A stretch of DNA of 29,562 nucleotides from Nanobdellota archaeon (GTDB lineage: Archaea > Nanobdellota > Nanobdellia > Pacearchaeales > UBA12030), in contig JACZVS010000001.1 of assembly GCA_022572525.1 (NCBI GenBank), positions 1 through 29,562 on the forward strand, read 5' to 3'. The translations under genes and the position numbers were made by a program. Below, piece by piece: positions 1 through 6,987 of the stretch. Below the pieces are notes generated by a model, which saw only the letters and a program-made list of their open reading frames with translations, did no database searches and had not been told where the DNA came from. How positions within the stretch are numbered: position 1 is the stretch's first letter; every line of letters begins with the position of its first letter.

Positions 1-2
1 TT

Positions 3-344
3 TCCTTTGGATTTCCTGTTGATGGGGCATTGCAGCTTAAAAATCCAGATTATGTTTTTGAGACAATCAACATAAAAGATTTTGCGAAAAGCAAGTCAAG
101 GATGGTAGAAATAAAGGGAAGATTGATAGGAACAAAAGGAAATGTAAAGAAGGTAATTCAACATCTTGGAGATATTGATATTTGTGTTTCAGAAAGCCAA
201 ATCGGAATTATTGGCAAAGTTGAGGATGTTTTAGTTGCAAGAGAAGCTATTCAAGCTCTTTTGAGGGGAGCAAAGCATGGAAGAATATTCAAATGGCTAG
301 AGCATAAAGAAAGATTTTTTAGAAAGGGGCATCGAAAGATTTAA
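3..344 (+). CDS. Pno1/Krr1-like KH-domain RNA-binding protein (5' end cut off)
   Basis: This frame is open from the first bases of the window, so the true start lies upstream. The visible 114 residues hold the C-terminal KH domain: GRLIGTKGN is the GxxG loop, followed by the beta strand SQIGIIGKVEDV and the helix AREAIQALLRGAKHG. This block, with the preceding INIKDFAKSKSR, is typical of the archaeal homologue of Pno1/Dim2/Krr1, which binds pre-rRNA near the 3' end of 16S/18S rRNA during small-subunit maturation. Family membership comes from motif order; the role is from known relatives. A TTG at 30 could be read as a start, but the upstream residues (GFPVDGAL) also match the family, so the window edge is the real limit. 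The next gene follows after 40 bp. Confidence 0.85.
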   Translation, partial: SFGFPVDGALQLKNPDYVFETINIKDFAKSKSRMVEIKGRLIGTKGNVKKVIQHLGDIDICVSESQIGIIGKVEDVLVAREAIQALLRGAKHGRIFKWLEHKERFFRKGHRKI

Positions 345-384
345 ATATTTTCAGTTTCATTTAGAGAAAAAGAGAAAGAAGAAA

Positions 385-1200
385 ATGGATGAGCAAAGCG
401 GAGTAGAAGTAATCATAAGGAAAAAATCACCATTTAGTACGGGCGCTTCTGCAGTAGGTGTTCCAAAAGTTTCTAGTAAGGGTGTTAAGTATTTTATACT
501 TCTTGTAATAGTGCTTGTAATTGGTTTTGGCGTTTACAAAGGATTTCCCGCAGTGACAAGTTTTGTAGCAACTCTAGGCGGAACAGAATTCCACTACACA
601 GTTCTTGCCACGGCAACGGAGACCTTCACCGATGAATCTTTAGAAGATATAACTTATACAGAAGTAAGTGGGACTAAGACTGTTGTAATAGAATCTGAAA
701 CAACAGTGAAACTTTTCATTTATTATGGAGATGATTTGAAGGAAAAATCTTCTTTTTTGGCCTCGAAAGGCGATTCAGTAAAATTAGTTTTCGAATACTT
801 CGAAGGGGGTGGGAGCTATACGGTTCACAAGAATGGAATAAAAGCTTGTAGTCTTTGCAGTGATCTAAGGTCAGACATAAAAGGAGTTCAATTGCAGTAT
901 GAGGTCATTATAGAACAGAATGTCGAAAGAACTGCCTCTCAGAAAGGAGAATCAAAAATTAGTAAGAATGGAAAAGAAAGGCAGATAGTGGAAGTAACTG
1001 CCATGCCAGAAGCTGCTAGTGGAGGAGAACTTTCAGAAGTTACCTATGAAGTGACAATAGGTAATCCCAATGTTCAAGGGATTGTAAGAGATAGATGGCT
1101 TTATGTTAGCTATGTTGAGGATGTTGAAGAAGTGGCCGAGGGCGGAGAGGCCACTGGTGAGGGCGGAGAGGCCACTGGTGAAGGCGAAGAAGAAGCTTAA
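385..1200 (+). CDS. Exported or membrane-anchored protein with acidic repeat tail
   Basis: A 271-residue protein I do not recognise. An N-terminal cytoplasmic stretch (1-32, net basic) precedes one hydrophobic segment at about 35-55. A beta-rich, Thr/Glu-rich region of some 190 residues follows, probably outside the cell, with a CSLC pair near residue 155 that could bind metal or form a disulphide. The C-terminus is a low-complexity Gly/Glu tail with two exact copies of EGGEATG. The ATG at 385 lies about 40 bp after the A+T-rich stretch at 340-355, a likely TATA region. No lipobox or sortase motif is visible. It could be a surface or envelope protein; the function is unknown. Confidence 0.75.
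   Translation: MDEQSGVEVIIRKKSPFSTGASAVGVPKVSSKGVKYFILLVIVLVIGFGVYKGFPAVTSFVATLGGTEFHYTVLATATETFTDESLEDITYTEVSGTKTVVIESETTVKLFIYYGDDLKEKSSFLASKGDSVKLVFEYFEGGGSYTVHKNGIKACSLCSDLRSDIKGVQLQYEVIIEQNVERTASQKGESKISKNGKERQIVEVTAMPEAASGGELSEVTYEVTIGNPNVQGIVRDRWLYVSYVEDVEEVAEGGEATGEGGEATGEGEEEA
1138..1179 (+). repeat. Two exact 21-bp tandem copies inside the 385-1200 gene
   Basis: The unit gagggcggagaggccactgg+t occurs at 1138-1158 and 1159-1179, in frame, encoding EGGEATG twice. A degenerate third copy (GAAGGCGAAGAA) runs to the stop. The exact nucleotide identity suggests recent slippage or expansion. It is more G+C-rich than its surroundings. Confidence 0.9.
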
Positions 1201-1234
1201 AGACCTGAGTTCTAATTTTTTGAGGAATTGAAAA

Positions 1235-1244
1235 CTTTTAAAAG
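1235..1244 (+). promoter_or_regulatory. TATA box for the tRNA-Asn/tRNA-Ile pair
   Basis: CTTTTAAAAG lies 24 bp before the first base of tRNA-Asn, the expected archaeal TATA-to-start spacing. Both tRNAs are probably made as one transcript because only 2 bp separate them. Confidence 0.6.
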
Positions 1245-1267
1245 ATATTCTTTATTCTTTAGCCTAT

Positions 1268-1377
1268 GCCTCGGTAGCTCAGTGGTAGAGCGCACGGCTG
1301 TTATGCCCTTTTGGAAAAAGCTCAACCAAAAGTAAGCAGAGACCGTGAAGTCGGCAGTTCGAGTCTGCCCCGGGGCG
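1268..1377 (+). tRNA. tRNA-Asn(GTT) with a 38-nt intron
   Basis: The acceptor stem GCCTCGG pairs with CCGGGGC (one G-T), with discriminator G at 1377. The D stem is GCTC/GAGC, the anticodon stem CACGG/CCGTG, the variable loop AAGTC, and the T arm GGCAG-TTCGAGT-CTGCC. The anticodon GTT is at 1300-1302. The anticodon loop is interrupted between positions 37 and 38 by an intron at 1304-1341. A bulge-helix-bulge can be drawn: helix CTGT/GCAG (one G-T), 5' bulge TA^T, 3' bulge AG^A, the substrate of archaeal splicing endonuclease. CCA is not encoded. Confidence 0.93.
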
Positions 1378-1379
1378 TG

Positions 1380-1454
1380 GGTCCCGTGGCTCAGTCTGGT
1401 TAGAGCGCTACACTGATAATGTAGAGGTCCTGGGTTCAAATCCCAGCGGGACCA
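1380..1454 (+). tRNA. tRNA-Ile(GAT)
   Basis: The acceptor stem GGTCCCG pairs perfectly with CGGGACC, with discriminator A at 1454. The D stem is GCTC/GAGC. The anticodon stem CTACA/TGTAG encloses CTGATAA, giving anticodon GAT, and the T arm is CTGGG-TTCAAAT-CCCAG. There is no intron and no encoded CCA. It starts 2 bp after tRNA-Asn. Confidence 0.95.
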
Positions 1455-1487
1455 TATATTCTTATACTACTCACATCAAATATCGAT

Positions 1488-1844
1488 ATGAAAAAAGATA
1501 TTTTTACGGGCACTAGTGGTTGTTTTTTAGCGCTCGTTCTTGTAGGAGTTTTTGTAATAGCAGACGTTTTGACACAAGACAACATAAGTAATACTCTCTG
1601 GACCGCCTTCTTCTTTATTCTTGGAGGTCTTTGCATTTGGAATTATAAGAGCTGCGGAAGAATTCACTGTCAGATAACAGGACCTGGTTTCTTGGGTGTA
1701 GGGGCAATAGCTTTACTGAACATTTTTGGAGTGATAAATCTTTCATGGTCAATTATCTGGATAATTTTTTGGGTGGTTTTAATAATAGGTTATGGTATTG
1801 AATTTATACTTAGAGGAAAAACAGGATCTTGCTATAAGAAATAA
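1488..1844 (+). CDS. Small four-helix membrane protein with a CGRxHC motif
   Basis: A 118-residue protein with four predicted membrane segments, at about 11-28, 37-52, 67-84 and 87-107. The loop between segments 2 and 3 carries NYKSCGRIHCQITGPGF, with C56, H60 and C61 placed as if to bind a metal or a cofactor at the membrane surface. I have an impression of small prokaryotic membrane proteins with a similar CGRxHCxxTGP signature, but no function I can name. The ATG at 1488 gives a sensible N-terminus. Its stop (1842-1844) directly abuts the stop of the convergent minus-strand gene. Confidence 0.72.
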   Translation: MKKDIFTGTSGCFLALVLVGVFVIADVLTQDNISNTLWTAFFFILGGLCIWNYKSCGRIHCQITGPGFLGVGAIALLNIFGVINLSWSIIWIIFWVVLIIGYGIEFILRGKTGSCYKK

Positions 1845-2192
1845 CTACTCAACTTTCGCGCCTTCTTTACATTCTTTCTCAGGCTGCAGGAGAATAACTT
1901 TCTGTTCCTTTCCTTTTGAATCTCGCTCAACAGCTGCAAGCAACATTCCCTGACTTTCAACTCCTCTAAGCTTTGCAGGCTCGAGATTCGTGAATACGAT
2001 TATCTGCTTGCCTTCCAGCTCTTTTTCATTGTAGAAATCCTTAATGCCAGCAACAATTTGTTTCTCTTCAGAACCAATATCTACCTTGAGAACAATAAGC
2101 TTATCTGCATTTGGATGTAGCTCTACAGATTTAACTCGAGCAACTCTGATATCGAGCTTCTGCCAATCTTTGAATGAAATTTTTTCCGTCAT
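1845..2192 (-). CDS. Methionyl-tRNA synthetase tRNA-binding subunit (EMAP-II/Trbp111-like)
   Basis: A 115-residue OB-fold tRNA-binding protein. Recognisable blocks are DIRVARVKSVELHPNADKL, the strand QIVAGIKDFY, and IVFTNLEPAKLRGVESQGML. They match the C-terminal domain of many bacterial MetRS enzymes and the stand-alone MetRS-beta/Trbp111 proteins, which bind the outer corner of tRNA and improve affinity. Here it is separate from the catalytic chain: its ATG overlaps the metG stop by 4 bp (ATGA arrangement), so the two are translationally coupled and very probably form an alpha/beta MetRS. The length fits the family. Confidence 0.92.
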   Translation of the reverse strand: MTEKISFKDWQKLDIRVARVKSVELHPNADKLIVLKVDIGSEEKQIVAGIKDFYNEKELEGKQIIVFTNLEPAKLRGVESQGMLLAAVERDSKGKEQKVILLQPEKECKEGAKVE

Positions 2193-3661
2193 TTTACCTT
2201 TTTGAATAGAACATCAGATTTTTTAATCTTTATGCTGCCAAGCAGGCCAAATTTTGTTCTTTCAAGAGAGATCTTTTTTTCCTTTAACCTATTAAGGATT
2301 TCTTCAGAAGCTTCCGGAATGAAGGGATGTAAAAGAATGGAGGCAACTCTTAAAGAATCTGCGATTGTGTAAAGTGCTTTGTTGAGTTCTTTTCCTTTTA
2401 ATTGCCATACCTTCTTCTCCTGTATATACTTATTGCATTCGTCTACAAATTCAATGATTAGATGGAGTGCTTTGTCTAACTCATAATTGTCGAGCTTCTT
2501 TTCTATCTCTTTTAGTTTGAGCTTTCCTATAAGCCTTTTGTCTGGAGTTGTTTTTTTAATCTCCCCTGCCTTTTTTGCAAGGCCTTCTAATCTGCTTACA
2601 AGATTACCTAGCTTGTCTGCCAGTTCGTTATTCCTTTCTTTCAAGCCTTCTTCTGAAAAGTCTCCGTCTTCTCCGAAGACAATATCTTTTAGAATGTAGT
2701 ATCTAAGAGCATCTGCCCCATATGTTTCTACTAGTTTGATTGGGTTGATTATTCTTCCAGCCGCCTTACTTAACTTTTCTCCTTTTAGATTAATGAAACC
2801 ATGAACAAGAACTGTTTTTGGCAGCTTTATTCCTGCTGATGATAGCATAGATCCCCAAATCACAGTATGGTGCCACAGAATGTCTTTTCCAATTAGATGA
2901 ATGTCGGCAGGCCAATATTTCTCGAAAGTTTTTGTTTTGTAATCTATTCCACTTAGATAGTTGATGAGAGCATCAAACCAAACATAAATTGTATGCTTTT
3001 TGTTAAAAGGAACTGGAATTCCCCATTTAAGGGGAGTTCTACTTACACTTAAATCCTTGAGGCCATCTTTTAGCCTATTTAGGATTTCCGCCTGTTTATG
3101 TTTTGGAAGAATAAAGTTTTTATTTTTCTTTATATGCTCTATAATCTGCTTCTCATACTTACTCATCTTAAAGAAATAGCTTTCTTCTCTTACCTTCTCA
3201 AGAGGCTTTTTATGAGTAGGGCATTCTAAGTTCAGAGAGTCTTTCTCAAGATAGAAAGTTTCGCAGTCTATGCAGTAAAGACCTTCATACTCTCCCTTGT
3301 AGATATCCCCTTTTTTGTTTACTTTCTCTAAGATGGCTTGAGCAACTTTTCCATGAACTTTTTCAGTAGTTCTTATGAATCTATCATTTGAGATGTTTAG
3401 AACCTTGCAAAGATTCTTGAACTTTTTCGACATTTCATCAACAAATTCTTGAGGACTCTTCTTAGCCTTTTTAGCAGCTCTTTGAATCTTTAAGCCATGT
3501 TCATCTGTTCCTGTTAGAAAGAATACGTCGTATCCCTGCAAGCGTTTCCATCTGGCTATGCAGTCAGCACAAATCTTCTCATAAGCATGTCCTAAGTGGG
3601 GTGCAGAGCTAGGATAATCGATTGCAGTTGTGATGTAAAATGCTTTGTCTTTGGATATCAT
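2189..3661 (-). CDS. metG: Methionyl-tRNA synthetase, catalytic chain
   Basis: A class I synthetase of 490 residues that charges tRNA-Met. HLGH at 22-25 is the HIGH signature and KLSKA at 296-300 the KMSKS signature. FLTGTDEHGLKI (48-59) and WFDALINYLSG are MetRS blocks. The zinc site is C130, C133, C147 and H150, spaced like the single-zinc Thermus-type bacterial enzyme. It lacks the C-terminal tRNA-binding domain, which is encoded by the overlapping downstream gene. TGTDEHG is what I expect of bacterial MetRS, whereas archaeal enzymes usually read TDEYGT-like here, so horizontal origin is likely. An A+T-rich TATA-like stretch lies at about 3686-3700. Confidence 0.96.
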   Translation of the reverse strand: MISKDKAFYITTAIDYPSSAPHLGHAYEKICADCIARWKRLQGYDVFFLTGTDEHGLKIQRAAKKAKKSPQEFVDEMSKKFKNLCKVLNISNDRFIRTTEKVHGKVAQAILEKVNKKGDIYKGEYEGLYCIDCETFYLEKDSLNLECPTHKKPLEKVREESYFFKMSKYEKQIIEHIKKNKNFILPKHKQAEILNRLKDGLKDLSVSRTPLKWGIPVPFNKKHTIYVWFDALINYLSGIDYKTKTFEKYWPADIHLIGKDILWHHTVIWGSMLSSAGIKLPKTVLVHGFINLKGEKLSKAAGRIINPIKLVETYGADALRYYILKDIVFGEDGDFSEEGLKERNNELADKLGNLVSRLEGLAKKAGEIKKTTPDKRLIGKLKLKEIEKKLDNYELDKALHLIIEFVDECNKYIQEKKVWQLKGKELNKALYTIADSLRVASILLHPFIPEASEEILNRLKEKKISLERTKFGLLGSIKIKKSDVLFKKVK

Positions 3662-3710
3662 TTGTTTGCAAAGACAAGTGTAAGGAAACTTTTAAATTTA
3701 TTTCTTCTAC

Positions 3711-5168
3711 TTATTTAGGTTGTAACTTTTCTAAGTCATGGTAGAAGATCGTCCCAAACCACCTTCTCCACCTTATTTTCCTTATCCTGCTGCTCCCAAT
3801 GTAAATTCCGACGACAGCTTTTCTGACTAATCCTACCATTGGTTCTATCCCAAAGAACTCTATGCGTGGCTTTCCACTTTCTACTGGTCTAACCTCCTTT
3901 ATTTTTGGAAGGAATATCACAGAATTTATGAATCTTAAGATTCCTGAAATAAAGAATACTGTAAAGAAGGGTGAGGCAAAAAATCCTGGGAATATCGGAA
4001 TGCTGAAATTTGATAAGAAACCACCAAGATTCGCTCCAATAAAGATTCCAATTCCATTAAGTATATTAAAATATGTAAAGAAAGTTGCTCTTTGTTGTTG
4101 AGTTGAAGAATCATTTATGAAATTGAAAACAGAAAGGTTAAATCCGCTCCACACAATTCCTGCAATTAATTGTATGGCCAAGATAAAGTAAAGATTTCCT
4201 TTCGCAAAAATCCAAAGTATCGGTAATAATGGCAGGATAAAACCAGTAATCCTTAGAATGGAAACATTTCCATATTTATCAGCGACTTTCCCCCAATGAA
4301 CCATCACTAGCAAGCTACCAATCGAACCAGTACTCACTACAGCTGAAAAAGTCAAGTAGCTAAATTGAAGGCTTTTCAACATATAGACTGCAAAGAAAGG
4401 TCCTGAAATGCTTGCTGCAAGTGTCATGAATGTGGCATATAGGACAAATCTCGAAAAATTAGTCCCCCTCATTTTTCTTACAAACTTGATTAGGGAAAAT
4501 TTCTCTTCTCCGTTTATTACAAACTCCGGTTCATATTTTAGGTATAGATAATAAAGGGAGATAAGTCTGAATAAGACTGCCGCGAAGAAGATAAGTGCAA
4601 ATCCAAGAAAGACTTTATCATCTGTGAATTGGTTTAGAACTACTCCTGCGAGGATCGTCACAACTAAAGCAATGCTGCCAGCTATTCTATTTCTCTTTCC
4701 AAAATATTCTCCCCTTGCTCTTGATGGAACTAAATCTCCAATCCAAGATGCCCAAGTAGGGCCTGGGTAGTGTGAGATTATAGTATAGATAACAACTAGG
4801 AAAATCAGTATAGGAATTCTATTTTCTTCGAATAAAAAAGGGATTAAGAGTATTGGAATTAAGATTAAAGATTGAAGCAATACCCAGGTGAGAACAATCT
4901 TTTTTCTGCTTATTCCTTTGCGCAAACTTTTTAATGCTCTAAGCTGAAATATCGGAGCTAAAAGATTTGCAATAGAGGTTAATAAACCGATTTGCTGATT
5001 AGTTGCTCCTAGTGCAATTGCAAATGGGGACATGTAAGTATTAGTTACTCCTCCATGGGCTGCTGCAGCTGCTCCATCCTTTACACTATAATTCAGACTT
5101 TTCTTTACTTTCTCTGATTCTGTTTCAGGGACCTTCACTATCCGATAATTTACCTTTTTTTTAGACAT
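3711..5168 (-). CDS. Major facilitator superfamily transporter
   Basis: A 485-residue polytopic protein with about 12 hydrophobic segments in two halves. Typical MFS features are the inter-helix loops RALKSLRKGISRKK after helix 2 and VHWGKVADKYGN in the second half, where a G...D-x-x-G pattern is seen. The signature PGPTWASWIGDLVP followed by RARGEYFGKRNRI resembles a group of poorly characterised prokaryotic MFS proteins. The substrate cannot be read from the sequence. The charged C-terminal tail of about 50 residues, rich in Arg and Trp (SSRIRKIRWRRWF), is longer than usual and cytoplasmic by the positive-inside rule. It is separated from metG by 49 bp and probably has its own promoter. Confidence 0.85.
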   Translation of the reverse strand: MSKKKVNYRIVKVPETESEKVKKSLNYSVKDGAAAAAHGGVTNTYMSPFAIALGATNQQIGLLTSIANLLAPIFQLRALKSLRKGISRKKIVLTWVLLQSLILIPILLIPFLFEENRIPILIFLVVIYTIISHYPGPTWASWIGDLVPSRARGEYFGKRNRIAGSIALVVTILAGVVLNQFTDDKVFLGFALIFFAAVLFRLISLYYLYLKYEPEFVINGEEKFSLIKFVRKMRGTNFSRFVLYATFMTLAASISGPFFAVYMLKSLQFSYLTFSAVVSTGSIGSLLVMVHWGKVADKYGNVSILRITGFILPLLPILWIFAKGNLYFILAIQLIAGIVWSGFNLSVFNFINDSSTQQQRATFFTYFNILNGIGIFIGANLGGFLSNFSIPIFPGFFASPFFTVFFISGILRFINSVIFLPKIKEVRPVESGKPRIEFFGIEPMVGLVRKAVVGIYIGSSRIRKIRWRRWFGTIFYHDLEKLQPK

Positions 5169-5202
5169 GCCCTTTCAAAATAACCTCTATTTCTAGTATG
5201 AG

Positions 5203-5314
5203 TGCGCTAACCGGGAGTCGAACCCGGATATTCAGCTTTTTCCTTTCCTTCTTTGTGGAGCTTCTTAAGAAGGCCCTTGGGAAGCTGACATCTTAGCCAT
5301 TGGATTATTAGCGC
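5203..5314 (-). tRNA. tRNA-Gly(CCC) with a 40-nt intron
   Basis: On the minus strand the acceptor GCGCTAA pairs perfectly with TTAGCGC, with discriminator A. The T arm is CCGGG-TTCGACT-CCCGG and the anticodon stem TCAGC/GCTGA. The D stem has three pairs and one C-A mismatch. Removing the intron at 5238-5277 leaves the loop TTCCCAA, anticodon CCC at 5279-5281. The splice site is a good bulge-helix-bulge: helix TTCC/GGAA, 5' bulge CA^A, 3' bulge AA^A, at the canonical 37/38 position. The GCG...CGCA acceptor fits archaeal tRNA-Gly. Confidence 0.88.
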
Positions 5315-5345
5315 TTTCAAATAGAGAGAAAACAAGAGATTAAAA

Positions 5346-6011
5346 CTATTTCCCAAGCTCGCTCTTAATCTTGTTTGCGTACTTATGTGCTAGTGTAAGT
5401 GGCTCTGGAAATTTATGGGGCTCTCTTGAAAATTTTTCTGTTAACTTTACTGCTGTCTTGAGTGACATGCCGTGCCCCACACTTACAACTATTGGCTTGC
5501 TTCCCTTTTTTGTTTCTACCAATCTCCCTTTTTCTTTTCCGTTAATGTAAACTTTATCTCCTTTTTGTTCTCCAACAAGTAGACTTTTTGCTATTCCAAT
5601 CGTTGCACTTTCTATAGCAATACCAAAATGGGATGCCAAACCACAACTTCTTGGATGCGAGAGGCCATGGCCACTAACAAAAATTACATCTGGCTTTGTT
5701 TCCAATTTCCTGTAAGTGCTAATTAAAGCTGGCAGTTCTCTATAAGCGAGAAATCCTGGCAAGTAAGGAAATGCTGCCCTCTTTATTGTAAATTTCTGTT
5801 CAACAATCTCTAAGTCAGGAGTTATGGTTACAGCACTCGCGATAATATCCTTTCCAGCTGTAATGGCATCTATTCCTGCAATAAACTGAGCATCCTCAAA
5901 ATTCATCATATCTTTTTCTGATACAAGCTTTGCCAGCTTTTTCTGCTCGTCTTCTAGTTTTTTGATATCAATATTAAATCTCTTAACAATCTCTTCTTCT
6001 GTCTTTCCCAT
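5346..6011 (-). CDS. nfi: Endonuclease V homologue, with one metal-site Asp replaced
   Basis: Endonuclease V cuts DNA or RNA one base 3' of deoxyinosine/inosine. Family blocks are FIAGIDA (D48), YLPGFLAYRELPAL (E92), the GHGLSHPRSCGLASHFGI stretch, AKSLLVG (K142) and VVSVGHGMSL. Compared with Thermotoga maritima Endo V (D43, E89, D110, K139 from general knowledge), D48, E92 and K142 are kept with matching spacing, but the D110 position is Ser113 (VSGHG in place of the usual VDGHG). The start at 6011 is chosen because GAGGGAG lies just before this ATG and D48 then falls where expected; an upstream ATG at 6068 would add 19 residues but sits too close to the shared TATA box. Whether it is still catalytic is open. 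Confidence 0.88.
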   Translation of the reverse strand: MGKTEEEIVKRFNIDIKKLEDEQKKLAKLVSEKDMMNFEDAQFIAGIDAITAGKDIIASAVTITPDLEIVEQKFTIKRAAFPYLPGFLAYRELPALISTYRKLETKPDVIFVSGHGLSHPRSCGLASHFGIAIESATIGIAKSLLVGEQKGDKVYINGKEKGRLVETKKGSKPIVVSVGHGMSLKTAVKLTEKFSREPHKFPEPLTLAHKYANKIKSELGK

Positions 6012-6081
6012 TTCTCTCCCTCTTTTCTTATGCAAGGTATGCTTCCTATTAAAATTTTTTGATGCCAAGTATTAAGGGAAA

Positions 6082-6092
6082 CCTTTTTAAAG
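6082..6092. promoter_or_regulatory. Shared divergent TATA element
   Basis: CCTTTTTAAAG reads as a TATA box on both strands. On the plus strand it is 33 bp before the ATG at 6117 (short leader or leaderless). On the minus strand it would start transcription near 6060, which supports the downstream start of the endonuclease V gene. Confidence 0.5.
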
Positions 6093-6116
6093 TTTTCAAG
6101 CTTCTTTTTGCTGAAA

Positions 6117-6743
6117 ATGTTTTTCCAAAAGACTAATTGTAAGGGGTGTGGCAGAAGAGCCAATAAAAATCATAGATATTGTCCTTTTTGTGGAGCTAAT
6201 CTAAAGGAGGATGAGATGAGAATGCCCGAGGATGAATTTACAGAGTTTTCTAGAATAAAACTTCCATTCCCCTTTAGCAAGATCTTCGAGAGACTTACAA
6301 AAGACATGGCTCAAGAGCTCGATAAATTATGGGAGGATGATCTAGGAGAAAAAATGATTAAGAGAGGGGGAATTAGTATTAGCATAAGTAATGAAGATGG
6401 CACTCCGAGGATAAGAATAGGAGAAATGGGAAATCCTGCAAGCAGAAAATCTAAAACAGTAATCAAAAGAAAAATAAGCAAAGAAGATGCTGAAAGATAT
6501 GCGAAACTGCCAAGAGAGGAAGCTAAGTCTAACGTCAAGAGGTTATCTGATAGAGTTGTTTATGAGATCTTACTTCCAGGAGTCAAGAATATTAAAGATA
6601 TTTTTGTACATAAATTACAGAATAGCATTGAGATAAAGGCTTTTGGAAAGGATAAGGCATACTTTAAGTTGATTCCAGTTGATATGAATGTTGAAAGATA
6701 TGGCCTTAAAGATGAGATGCTTATTCTTGAGTTGAAGGAATAG
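6117..6743 (+). CDS. Zinc-ribbon protein with C-terminal Hsp20/CS-like domain
   Basis: A 208-residue protein. The N-terminus has a zinc ribbon, CKGCGRRANKNHRYCPFCG (CxxC, 10 residues, CxxC). The middle is charged and helical (about 30-130). The C-terminal 75 residues, from DRVVYEILLPGVKNIKDIFV through SIEIKAFGKDKAYFKLIPV, look like the beta-sandwich of small heat-shock/alpha-crystallin (CS-like) domains. A role in protein quality control or protein-protein contact is an inference. ATG 6117 is preferred to the TTG at 6108 because it fits the TATA spacing. It diverges from the endonuclease V gene. Confidence 0.8.
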   Translation: MFFQKTNCKGCGRRANKNHRYCPFCGANLKEDEMRMPEDEFTEFSRIKLPFPFSKIFERLTKDMAQELDKLWEDDLGEKMIKRGGISISISNEDGTPRIRIGEMGNPASRKSKTVIKRKISKEDAERYAKLPREEAKSNVKRLSDRVVYEILLPGVKNIKDIFVHKLQNSIEIKAFGKDKAYFKLIPVDMNVERYGLKDEMLILELKE

Positions 6744-6987
6744 TCTCCTTTCGCTTTCTATATTGTAGTCTCTTATTAGTGATTACAGATAGAAGGATTT
6801 ATAAAGTGTTGTTTGCTAAAATTATAATGCTTCTGTTAGAACAAGCGTAAATTTTGTATATTTTCGAGTCACACAATTCATCCTCAAAAATTTGAAGGTA
6901 AAATGGACGAATCCGAAGCATCTCATGAAATACTGAAGACGGCGAGATGTAGAATGAAATCTCTACTGCCTTCTTTTAGCATGGAAA
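6744..6987. other. Intergenic region with a likely long leader for the SLT gene
   Basis: GGATTTATAAAG at about 6795-6806 is a good plus-strand TATA box, about 180 bp ahead of the next convincing start at 6988, implying a leader of about 160 nt. Within it ATG 6903 opens a 64-codon frame that overlaps the SLT gene out of frame and ends at 7097. It has a weak GAAGGT before it but no recognisable product. A GAGAT/ATCTC hairpin (about 6942-6964) is also present. This could be a regulatory leader or upstream reading frame; I cannot decide. Confidence 0.35.

Noticed and set aside
1138..1179. CRISPR-like or mobile-element repeat
   Set aside because: Only two in-frame tandem 21-mers inside a gene, without spacers. 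No CRISPR array, insertion sequence or transposase was seen anywhere in the window.
1488..1525. Lipobox-like TSGC near the N-terminus of the small membrane protein
   Set aside because: The hydrophobic stretch comes after, not before, this Cys, so it is not an LspA/Lgt substrate. No other convincing lipobox was found among the exported proteins in the window.
1212..1636. Minus-strand open frames over the tRNA pair and the following gene
   Set aside because: They lie across well-supported tRNA-Asn and tRNA-Ile genes or antisense to the 1488 membrane protein, and have no recognisable protein pattern.
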